This document shows, in pieces, positions 24,398 to 31,931 of a DNA stretch of 64,000 bases. The translations under genes were made by a program, and so were the position numbers. The first letter of the stretch is position 1; each line of letters begins with the position of its first letter. This DNA comes from Pyrinomonas methylaliphatogenes (GTDB taxonomy: Bacteria > Acidobacteriota > Blastocatellia > Pyrinomonadales > Pyrinomonadaceae). The stretch lies in the NCBI RefSeq assembly GCF_000820845.2, contig NZ_CBXV010000004.1:372001-436000 (forward strand), given 5' to 3'. The notes under the pieces are model-generated. The model was given only the letters and a program-made list of their open reading frames with translations, was not told where the DNA came from and made no database searches.

Positions 24398-25720
24398 ATG
24401 AAAAGTCGCTTCATTACGTTCCTCGCGCTCTTCTTGTGTTTCGGCGCGGCGAGTCGGGCGCAAGATAAGCCGCAAGCCTTCGTCGGAGCGCAGATCATCC
24501 CGATCTCTGGTCCACCGATTCCGAACGGCGTGCTTGTCGTCCATCGCGGCAAGATCGTCGCCGTCGGTCCGGCTTCGCAAGTCGCCATCCCGTCCGATGC
24601 GGAGCGGCATGACGTCACGGGCAAAGTCATCATGCCCGGGCTCGTCGATACGCACAGCCACATCGGCGGCGGCGCGGGCGGCGACGCTTCGGCCCCGATG
24701 CAGCCCGACGTGCGCATCCTCGATTCGATCAATGTTCGCGACACGTCGCTCAAGCGGGCGCAAGCGGGCGGCATCACCACCGTCAACATCATGCCCGGAT
24801 CGGGCCACTTGTTGAGCGGCCAGACCGTGTACGTCAAGCTTCGGAACGGCAATACGATCGAGGATCTGCTGATCCGCGACGCGCAGGGCAACTACATGTG
24901 GGGCATCAAAATGGCCAACGGGACGAACTCGTTGCGCCCAAACTCGCCCGGTCCCTTCCCGGGCACGCGCGCCAAATCGGCGGCCATCGTCCGCGACATG
25001 TTCACCAGAGCGGTCGAGTACCGCGACAAGATACGGCGCGCCGGAGGGGATCGCTCGAAGCTGCCGCCGCGTGATCTGGGGCTTGAAGCCTTAGTTGAAG
25101 CGATGGAGGGCAAGAGGATCGTACACTTCCACACGCATCGCCACGATGACATCCTGACGGCGATCCGTTTGTCGAAAGAGTTCGGTTTTCGCGTCGTGCT
25201 TCATCACGTCTCCGAAGGCTGGCGTGTGGCGGACGAGATAGCGCGGGCGCGCGTTCCCGCTTCGATCATCGTCATCGACAGTCCCGGCGGAAAGCTCGAA
25301 ACCGTCAACCTCGTCTTTCAAAATGGAGCGATTTTAGATCGGGCCGGTGTGCCGGTCGCTTTCCACACGGATGACTACATAACGGATTCGCGTCTGTTGC
25401 TCCGATCGGCGGCGTTGGCCGTGCGCGCCGGGATGTCGCGTGACAAAGCGCTCGCCGCGCTGACGCTCACTGCGGCGCAGATGCTCGATCTGCAGGATCG
25501 CATCGGAAGTTTGGAGCGCGGCAAAGACGCCGATTTCATCATCCTCTCGGGCGACCCGCTGAGCGTTTACACCAAAGTGCTCGAGACCTACGTCGAAGGC
25601 ATCAAGGTCTTCGACCGCAGCAACCCACAGGATCGCCTCTACGCTGTCGGCGGTTACGGCGCGAGCCGCGATCAGGACGTGCACATCGAATGCTTCGAAG
25701 ATGGGGAGGGACAAAGATGA
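24398..25720 (+). CDS. Secreted amidohydrolase (imidazolonepropionase-like)
   Basis: About 440 residues with signal peptide MKSRFITFLALFLCFGAASR-AQ. The amidohydrolase fold is shown by DVTGKVIMPGLVDTHSHIGG (metal-binding HxH), a later His-rich VHFHTHRHDD, VAFHTDDYITDSRLLLRSAA (catalytic Asp region) and SLERGKDADFIILSGDPL. The substrate is unknown; such periplasmic enzymes act on cyclic amides or peptides. The start ATG at 24398 follows AGGAGG. It overlaps the next, homologous gene by 4 bp (ATGA), so both form an operon with the CocE gene likely. Confidence 0.88.
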   Translation: MKSRFITFLALFLCFGAASRAQDKPQAFVGAQIIPISGPPIPNGVLVVHRGKIVAVGPASQVAIPSDAERHDVTGKVIMPGLVDTHSHIGGGAGGDASAPMQPDVRILDSINVRDTSLKRAQAGGITTVNIMPGSGHLLSGQTVYVKLRNGNTIEDLLIRDAQGNYMWGIKMANGTNSLRPNSPGPFPGTRAKSAAIVRDMFTRAVEYRDKIRRAGGDRSKLPPRDLGLEALVEAMEGKRIVHFHTHRHDDILTAIRLSKEFGFRVVLHHVSEGWRVADEIARARVPASIIVIDSPGGKLETVNLVFQNGAILDRAGVPVAFHTDDYITDSRLLLRSAALAVRAGMSRDKALAALTLTAAQMLDLQDRIGSLERGKDADFIILSGDPLSVYTKVLETYVEGIKVFDRSNPQDRLYAVGGYGASRDQDVHIECFEDGEGQR

Positions 25721-26982
25721 AGATGATCGAAAAAGTTTTGCGCGCGCTCACCTTCATCAAGAGGCATGAGAAATCGTCGGGCGCATTGGTCGTCCTACTG
25801 TTGGCTTCCGCCGCGGCGCAAGCGCAGATCGCCGTGCGGGGCGAGACAGTTTACACCATGGCGGGCGCACCCATCCGCGATGGCGTCGTGCTCATCCGCG
25901 ACGGCAAGATCGAACGCGTCGGTCCAGCTTCGCAGGTGGCGATCCCAGTGGGCTACCGGACCTTGACGGCGCGCGTCGTCACGCCTGGACTCATCGACGC
26001 GCATTCGACCGTCGGGCTTTCCGGCTACTTGAATCAGCCGCACGATCAGATGCAGCTCGACACCTCGGCCCCGATTCAGCCTGAACTGCGCGCCATCGAT
26101 GCCTACGACGCGCGCGAGTTTCTGGTCGGGTACTTGCGCTCATTCGGCATCACGACCGTGCACACGGGACATGGCCCCGGCGCGCTCATCTCGGGCCAGA
26201 CCATGATCGTTAAGACCGTGGGAGACACGATCGATCAAGCGGTGATCGTCCCGGAAGCGATGATCGCTGCGTCGCTCGGTCAGGCCGGACTGGGCCAGGG
26301 CGGCAAGTCTCCGGGCACGCGCTCGAAAGAGATCGCCATGTTGCGCGCTGAGTTATTGAAGGCACAAGATTACGTCGCCAAGCAGAAGGCCGCAGGCAAC
26401 GACCCGTCCAAGGCTCCATCGCGTGACATACGGATGGAAGCGCTCGCGCGCGTCATACGCGGCGAGATCCCATTGCTCGTCAACGTCCACCGCGCGCACG
26501 ACATCATGTCGGCTTTGCGCGTCGCCAAAGAGTTCGGCATCAAGATCGTGCTCGACGGCGCGGCGGAAGCCTATCTCGTCATGGACCAGATCAAAGCCGC
26601 GGGCGTGCCGGTCATCATCCACCCGACGATGTACCGCGCGGCGGGCGACGCCGAAAACTTGAGTATGGAAACGGCAGCGAAACTCCGCCGCGCTGGCATC
26701 CCAGTCGCTTTGCAGAGTTGTTATGAATCTTACGTGCCGAAGACGCGCGTCGTGCTCTTTGAAGCCGCCATCGCTGCAGCTAATGGATTATCGTTCGAAG
26801 AAGCGTTGGCGACCGTCACGATCGATGCGGCGCGCATTCTCGGCATCGCCAACCGCGTCGGCTCGCTCGAGCCGGGCAAGGATGCGGACGTCGTGCTGTT
26901 CGACGGCGACCCGTTCGAGTACACGTCGCACGTCACAGGCGTCATCATCAACGGTCAGGTGGCGAGCGAAGAACGACGCTGA
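25717..26982 (+). CDS. Secreted amidohydrolase-like protein with altered metal motif
   Basis: About 421 residues, same family as the upstream gene, with signal sequence SGALVVLLLASAAAQAQ. The first metal motif is altered: VVTPGLIDAHSTVGLSG has only one His of HxH. Elsewhere it reads LLVNVHRAHDIMSALRVAKE, and near the C-terminus SLEPGKDADVVLFDGDPF. Loss of one metal ligand suggests weak or altered catalysis; it may form a heterodimer with its upstream paralogue. The start at 25717 overlaps the previous stop. Confidence 0.82.
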   Translation: MKMIEKVLRALTFIKRHEKSSGALVVLLLASAAAQAQIAVRGETVYTMAGAPIRDGVVLIRDGKIERVGPASQVAIPVGYRTLTARVVTPGLIDAHSTVGLSGYLNQPHDQMQLDTSAPIQPELRAIDAYDAREFLVGYLRSFGITTVHTGHGPGALISGQTMIVKTVGDTIDQAVIVPEAMIAASLGQAGLGQGGKSPGTRSKEIAMLRAELLKAQDYVAKQKAAGNDPSKAPSRDIRMEALARVIRGEIPLLVNVHRAHDIMSALRVAKEFGIKIVLDGAAEAYLVMDQIKAAGVPVIIHPTMYRAAGDAENLSMETAAKLRRAGIPVALQSCYESYVPKTRVVLFEAAIAAANGLSFEEALATVTIDAARILGIANRVGSLEPGKDADVVLFDGDPFEYTSHVTGVIINGQVASEERR

Positions 26983-27000
26983 AACGACGGACGAGGGCGC

Positions 27001-27045
27001 AAGATGAGTGCATCTTCCGCCCGATATAGAAGATCGGCTCATCTT
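27001..27045. other. Stem-loop between amidohydrolase 2 and CocE-like genes
   Basis: AAGATGAG (27001-27008) pairs with CTCATCTT (27038-27045), with flanking partial pairing (GACGG/CCGTC). It sits in the 98-bp intergenic space and could attenuate or process the transcript. CATCTTCCG occurs twice within it. Confidence 0.4.
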
Positions 27046-27080
27046 CCGTCCCGTCCACAACCGATGAGGAGATTCGGCAA

Positions 27081-28973
27081 ATGAGATCATGGCGTAATGC
27101 TTTAGTCGCACAAATCCTGGTCCTGCTCGCGCTCTTCTCCGTTCATGTCACCGCGCAACAGCAGGCAGCCTCGGCAGCTTCCGAAGTCCGGGCGAGCTAC
27201 GAAAAGAGCGAGTATCAGATCCCGATGCGCGATGGCGTCAAGCTCTTTACGGTCGTCTACTCGCCGCGCGATAAATCGAAGAAGTACCCGATCCTGCTCA
27301 ACCGCACGCCGTACGGCGTCGGTCCATACGGCCCCGATGCTTACAAAACTTCGCTCGGGCCATCGCCGCTCTTCATGAAAGAGGGCTACATCTTCGTCTA
27401 TCAGGACGTGAGAGGGCGATATATGTCCGAAGGCGAGTTCGTCAACATGCGCCCGCACAAAGAGCAAAAAAGCGGTCCAACCGACACGGACGAAAGCACC
27501 GATACGTATGACACCATTGACTGGCTCATCAAGAACGTGCCGAACAACAACGGGCGCGTCGGCATGTGGGGCATCTCGTACCCGGGCTTCTACGTGGCGG
27601 TCGGGATGATCGATGCGCATCCGGCATTGAAGGCCGCGTCGCCGCAAGCGCCGATCGCCGATTGGTTCATCGGCGACGACTTCCATCACAACGGCGCTTT
27701 CTTCCTGCCGCACGCTTTCAACTTCTTGGCGACCTTTGGCCGTCCGCGCCCGCGCCCGACGACCGAGACGCCGCCGCGTTTTCAGCACGGCACGCCCGAC
27801 GGTTACAAGTTCTTCCTCGAACTGGGCCCGCTACAGAACGCCGACCGCAAATATTTCAAGGGCGATGTCGCCTTCTGGAACGAGATGATGGAGCATCCGA
27901 ACTACGACGATTTCTGGAAGGCGCGCAACACGCTGCCGCACTTGAAGAACATCCGTCCGGCGGTGATGACCGTCGGCGGCTGGTTCGATGCCGAAGACCT
28001 GTACGGCGCGCTTCATACTTATAAAGCGACCGAGAAACAGAGTCCGGACGCTTACAACATCCTCGTCATGGGGCCGTGGTACCACGGCGGATGGGCGCGA
28101 TCCGATGGTGACTCGCTCGGGGCGATCCAGTTTGGTTCCAAAACGGCGGAGTTTTACCGCAACGAGATCGAACTGCCGTTCTTCAACTGCTTCTTGAAAG
28201 ACAAGTGCGACCGGAAGCTTCCGGAAGCGTATGTCTTCGAGACCGGCTCGAACCGCTGGCGGACGTACACCGAGTGGCCGCCGCGTGCGGCGCAACCGCG
28301 CGCCATATATTTGCGCGAAAATGGAAAACTATCGTTCGATCCGCCGGCCAACGAACGCGATGCGTTCGACGAGTACGTGAGCGATCCCAGCAAGCCCGTC
28401 CCGTACATCAACGGCATCGCCATCGGCATGACGCGCGAGTACATGGTCGAAGATCAACGCTTCGCCGCGCGTCGTCCCGACGTCCTCGTCTATCAAACGG
28501 AACCGCTCGCGCAAGACTTGACGGCGGCTGGACCGGTCAAGGTGACGCTCTACGTCTCTTCGACGGGCACGGATGCCGATTACGTCGTCAAGCTGATCGA
28601 TGTATTTCCGGATGATGCGCCCGACCCGGAGCCGAATCCGACCGGCGTGCGCATGGGCGGTTACCAGATGCTCGTGCGCGGCGAACCCTTCCGCGCGCGT
28701 TTCCGCAACAGCTTCGAGCGTCCCGAGCCGTTGCGTCCGGGCGAAGTGACCAAGATCGAGTTCGTCATGCCGGACATCAACCACGCTTTCCTCAAAGGGC
28801 ATCGCATCATGGTTCAGGTACAGAGCACGTGGTTCCCGCTCGTTGACCGCAATCCGCAAAAGTTCGTCCCGAATATCTATAAAGCCAGCGAGTCGGATTT
28901 TCAGAAAGCCATTCAGCGCGTGCATCGTTCGCGCGCACACGCTTCACACATCACCTTGAATGTGATGCCGTGA
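27081..28973 (+). CDS. Secreted CocE/NonD-family hydrolase (X-Pro dipeptidyl-peptidase S15 type)
   Basis: The 630-residue protein has a signal peptide (LVLLALFSVHVTAQ) and an S15 alpha/beta-hydrolase domain. Evidence includes YQIPMRDGVKLFTVVYSPRD, VYQDVRGRYMSEGEFVNMRP, the nucleophile elbow GRVGMWGISYPGFYVAVGMI (GxSYxG Ser), TVGGWFDAEDLYGALHTYKA and MGPWYHGGWARSDGDSLG (catalytic His). A C-terminal beta-jelly-roll (GPVKVTLYVSSTGTDADYVV) completes the family. It hydrolyses acyl or ester/peptide bonds, substrate unknown. It follows two amidohydrolases on the same strand. Confidence 0.9.
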   Translation: MRSWRNALVAQILVLLALFSVHVTAQQQAASAASEVRASYEKSEYQIPMRDGVKLFTVVYSPRDKSKKYPILLNRTPYGVGPYGPDAYKTSLGPSPLFMKEGYIFVYQDVRGRYMSEGEFVNMRPHKEQKSGPTDTDESTDTYDTIDWLIKNVPNNNGRVGMWGISYPGFYVAVGMIDAHPALKAASPQAPIADWFIGDDFHHNGAFFLPHAFNFLATFGRPRPRPTTETPPRFQHGTPDGYKFFLELGPLQNADRKYFKGDVAFWNEMMEHPNYDDFWKARNTLPHLKNIRPAVMTVGGWFDAEDLYGALHTYKATEKQSPDAYNILVMGPWYHGGWARSDGDSLGAIQFGSKTAEFYRNEIELPFFNCFLKDKCDRKLPEAYVFETGSNRWRTYTEWPPRAAQPRAIYLRENGKLSFDPPANERDAFDEYVSDPSKPVPYINGIAIGMTREYMVEDQRFAARRPDVLVYQTEPLAQDLTAAGPVKVTLYVSSTGTDADYVVKLIDVFPDDAPDPEPNPTGVRMGGYQMLVRGEPFRARFRNSFERPEPLRPGEVTKIEFVMPDINHAFLKGHRIMVQVQSTWFPLVDRNPQKFVPNIYKASESDFQKAIQRVHRSRAHASHITLNVMP

Positions 28974-29292
28974 AATTTCGATCGGTGGTTTGGTCGGGGG
29001 CTTCTTCGAGGAAGAGCGATAGGAAGGGATGATTGGAGCACGCTCTCCAACGCCGAGGGCGTCGAACTAATCTACGATCTTACGGAAGGCAATTGCACCA
29101 GAGCTGTTGGTTCGAGATCATCTTGGTGCCGCCCCCCTCGGCGTCATCCACCCGTTGATCAACGTGTTCCCCTATAGTTCTACTTTTACGAGAGGCCGCC
29201 GTCCATCCCACCCGTATCTATCTTCCCCGGCTTCTCCAGATTCTTCCAGAGCGCCTCATCTAGCTGCTGGGCCTCAACCTGCTGCTGGCGAG
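28974..29292. other. Intergenic stretch without a gene
   Basis: No gene was found. A loose pair of 10-bp inverted arms (ACGCCGAGGG at 29050-29059 and CCCTCGGCGT at 29135-29144) encloses smaller inverted sequence near GCACCAG. It may be the terminator region of the CocE-like gene. Confidence 0.35.
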
Positions 29293-29864
29293 TCATGGCC
29301 GTGTCTCCTCGGGTTCTTCGAACAGGCGCAGATACGGTTCGAAACGTAATCGTCGGTTGCGGGCATAGCCCGTAATCTCTCTGAGCAATCCGATGTCAAC
29401 CAAGCGGCGAACAAGGTCGTTGGCAGCAGGCGTTGTGGTGTTCAACCAGTCGCGCACGATATTCACCGTGACGATGGGGTGGTCGAAGAGCTTCTCCATG
29501 ACGCGATGTCCGTTCGCCGCTGCTCGCCCGGGCTTTTCGGTGATCCTAGCTCGGTACTCTTCGCACATGCGCAGGATCGCTGCTGCTTGCTCGGTTGCCT
29601 GCCGGCTCACTTCGGCAACACCGCGGAGGAAAAAGCCCAGCCATCCTTCCCGATCTCCCTCGTCGCGCACAGCCTGAAGCCGGTCGTAGTATTTGGCGCG
29701 ATGCCGTTTGAAGTAGTACGAAAGGTAGAGGACCGGTCGGGATAGAAGGAGCGTGCAGCGAGTCAAGCCAACGCTCAGCCAACAGACGAAAGGTAGAGGA
29801 CCGGTCAGGATAGAAGACCCTTTTCTATCAGCAGAAAGGTAACCAGCAACCGCCCGATACCACG
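29293..29864 (-). pseudogene. Broken fic-like gene, split by a repeat-spacer insertion
   Basis: The 3' piece (29293 to about 29766) encodes the C-terminal half of a Fic-family AMP-transferase: RPVLYLSYYFKRHRAKYYDR followed by LQAVRDEGDREGWLGFFLRG and a C-terminal helix-turn-helix-like end. The catalytic HPFxDGNGR motif is missing. Upstream (29812-29864, minus strand) the same protein resumes as GIGRLLVTFLLIEKGLLS, the conserved stretch that directly follows the Fic motif. Between them is exactly one 31-bp duplication plus a 37-bp spacer. The upstream copy also has an Arg codon turned to stop (CGA to TGA). The N-terminal half, including the catalytic His, is gone. Confidence 0.8.
29718..29816. 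repeat. Repeat-spacer-repeat locus 6, inserted in the fic-like gene
   Basis: Copies at 29718-29748 and 29786-29816 are 31 bp with one mismatch, separated by a 37-bp spacer (29749-29785). On the coding (minus) strand both copies code LLSRPVLYLS. The upstream fic frame GIGR...EKGLLS reads straight into copy B, and the downstream frame YYFKRHRA straight out of copy A. So the ancestral gene had one copy, and a 68-bp unit was added. This is the clearest evidence that the pairs arise by insertion with target duplication. Confidence 0.93.
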
Positions 29865-30007
29865 GCAGCGTGGCAGACCCAGCTCACGAGGGCTGGGGAA
29901 AGGGGACACTAATTCTTGGTTGCTGAACACTTCAACCATTTGCAAAGGCATGTCCAACAAGACGCTCAAGCAGACCGTTCAACCAGCCTGTCTTTACATT
30001 AGAGATT

Positions 30008-30667
30008 TCAGCGTATCGGCCCTTGATGCCGAGGTGGACTGATTCTCTCTTTCCAAGATGCAACTTTGTTGACGAAGAACGCTTTGATTTCAGACCAGCG
30101 ACTTTCCACCGTTTCTTGCTCCTGCATATTTTCCGCATCATCGAAGTATGTCAAAGCTTTGATTAAGATGCTGGAATTGTAGTTCGGGTATTTCTTTTCG
30201 GCCATTTGGATCAAATCATCGATCTCCCAATCGTGTGTTTCCATCAGATACCAAAGATCGTAGAAGTCTTTCTTCTCGCCACGTTGCGCGACTGCCACCG
30301 CTTTCATGCAGGCGATGTCTTTGTCGCTCGCCAGTTTGATGCCAACAGATGGCAACGTTTCGGTTTCCGCAAGCAGATCATATGGGTATTCGAAGAAAGA
30401 GATCTTTGTTCGTTCAATTCCGATCGTCAGCGTATGAGAAGCTTCATAGATGGTCTCGAAATGTGGACTGATCCGGGCGAGCTCTCCTTTGTAGAAGGAT
30501 GTGTTAAGCTCCATGCCCGGCAGAAGGAAGAGATCCAGGTCCGTAGAAATGCGGTGCTGATACTTCAGAAGCAATGCTGTTCCACCCGCCAAATAGACCT
30601 CAGCGGAAAGGGGGCATGTTCCAAGCAGCGCGAGGATTCTCCGCAAGCGCTCGATTGTACTCTTCAT
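30008..30667 (-). CDS. AbiEii-like nucleotidyltransferase toxin
   Basis: The 219-residue protein has the type IV AbiEii motif set. It has YLAGGTALLLKYQHRISTDL followed by DLF (GG-x9-10-DxD), an EYPYDLLAE strand, KDIACMKAVAVAQRGEKKDF and YDLW. AbiEii proteins are nucleotidyltransferases that inhibit growth during phage infection unless controlled by AbiEi. The gene overlaps the preceding small gene by 68 bp, an unusually long overlap that implies tight coupling. The downstream side abuts the fic remnant (about 140 bp). Confidence 0.75.
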   Translation of the reverse strand: MKSTIERLRRILALLGTCPLSAEVYLAGGTALLLKYQHRISTDLDLFLLPGMELNTSFYKGELARISPHFETIYEASHTLTIGIERTKISFFEYPYDLLAETETLPSVGIKLASDKDIACMKAVAVAQRGEKKDFYDLWYLMETHDWEIDDLIQMAEKKYPNYNSSILIKALTYFDDAENMQEQETVESRWSEIKAFFVNKVASWKERISPPRHQGPIR

Positions 30668-30887
30668 CGGTGACGTCCAACATCAGCTTCCAGAAAGTCC
30701 GGTTTGAAGCGACAAACTCGCCGATACGACGCAAATAGATCTCCCGAAGGCGCTCCGTTTCGTATGTCTTCATTATCGTGATGATCTCATCGGTCGTGCC
30801 CAGACACATGGCGCGGATGATGAGCGACTCCTCGTCGCGTTTCCCGTCCCACGAATATTTCTCCAGAAATTCTTTCGGAGCAATCAT
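30600..30887 (-). CDS. Small partner gene of the AbiEii-like protein
   Basis: About 95 residues: MIAPKEFLEKYSWDGKRDEE, then RLREIYLRRIGEFVASNRTF and WKLMLDVTDEEYNRALAENP. No known domain was recognised; it lacks the helix-turn-helix of AbiEi. The start ATG at 30887 has GGGAG upstream. Its position directly before the toxin-like gene, with 68 bp of overlap, makes it a candidate antitoxin by context only. Confidence 0.5.
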   Translation of the reverse strand: MIAPKEFLEKYSWDGKRDEESLIIRAMCLGTTDEIITIMKTYETERLREIYLRRIGEFVASNRTFWKLMLDVTDEEYNRALAENPRAAWNMPPFR

Positions 30888-31931
30888 TTTGACGTTCTCC
30901 CTAGCCCCCGTTAGCTGTCCCATGACACGAAGCCAGTCGCTTGAAGTTGTAAGTCTGCGCTATATGCGCATGGTTGATTGACAGCAGCCCTGCGGCGAAT
31001 GCACACCGCAACGATTGCGTCGGTCGGGATGACAAGCCCGCAAAGTACACAACAAAATTGAACCGTTTGATCATCTCAAGCAACCTGTTCGGTTATGGGT
31101 GGGTGCTTGATCATCAACGTCAGATTCAGTTATTTCAGCTCAAATTGTAGTACAAATCGTTCAATGCAAAGAGCGCGCTTCCTCCAAGGCAGAAGCTCCC
31201 GCGCAAATTATATCGCAAATTATATTAGGCGTCGCGGCTCATGAGATCGCGTTCACTTGGTTCTCGAGCGCGTCGGCGAACCGATCAATTCGGCACATCC
31301 TCAACAGCAGGCCAAGCGCGATGGCGAGACAAAGCATCAAGGTGCACCTACGTGGTGCAACGAAGCGACGGCAAAATCCCGGTGAACAAGATCGTCGTCG
31401 ATGACCCGAGAAGGTAGGCGCGCCTTGTTCACTTTACGCGAAAAGCAAGCAGCTCACCACACAACAGAAATTAAGAGAGGCAGCGATGATGTACGGAGTG
31501 GTGCTTCATGAAAGATAAAGGTGCGGTGTTTTCTAATTTCGTCGAAACTGATAAGATACATGAGGCGCTGCAACGAAAGTCCGCGTGCTTTGCTCAAAAG
31601 AGCAAGCCCGGACGCGCGCGCCCCCCGGAGAGCGCTGCGCCGCCCCCTGGAACGCGGCGCGCCTTCTGCTGCCGTCAAGCGTTCTTCGGCAGCGAGTCGG
31701 CGCCTTTCGGTGTTGACTTCTGCACCGCAGTTTCAAGGCAACTCCGCCTACGTCAACTACCCCACGCCTGAGGGTTGGGGCACCCGGCGCCGCAAAAACC
31801 CGTGGGTGAATCGCATTGCCACCGGGACGCTACGCGCGGCGAGCAACAGCTTGGCAGCGGCGTCGAATCCGCCAGAAGGAATTCCCGCGCCTTGCGGCCC
31901 TGGGGAGGAAGTCGAAACCATCCTTGTAGCC
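30888..31931. other. Long accessory gap without a recognisable gene
   Basis: About 1 kb with lower and uneven composition and no convincing gene. Notable: a tight tandem repeat GCAAATTATATC around 31203-31225, and a frame near 31349-31417 reading YVVQRSDGKIPVNKIVVDDP before a stop, possibly a remnant. From 31521 to 31931 an open frame runs into the peptidase gene, but its Arg/Ala/Pro-rich content suggests it is not translated. Probably a junction of deleted accessory DNA. Confidence 0.35.

Noticed and set aside
29050-29144. Possible transposon ends after the CocE gene
   Set aside because: Arms are only 10 bp, no transposase and no target duplication; more likely a terminator region.
31521-31931. 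N-terminal extension of the oligopeptidase gene in the same frame
   Set aside because: The extension is basic and low-complexity, followed by a credible signal-like start at 31932; not conserved-looking.
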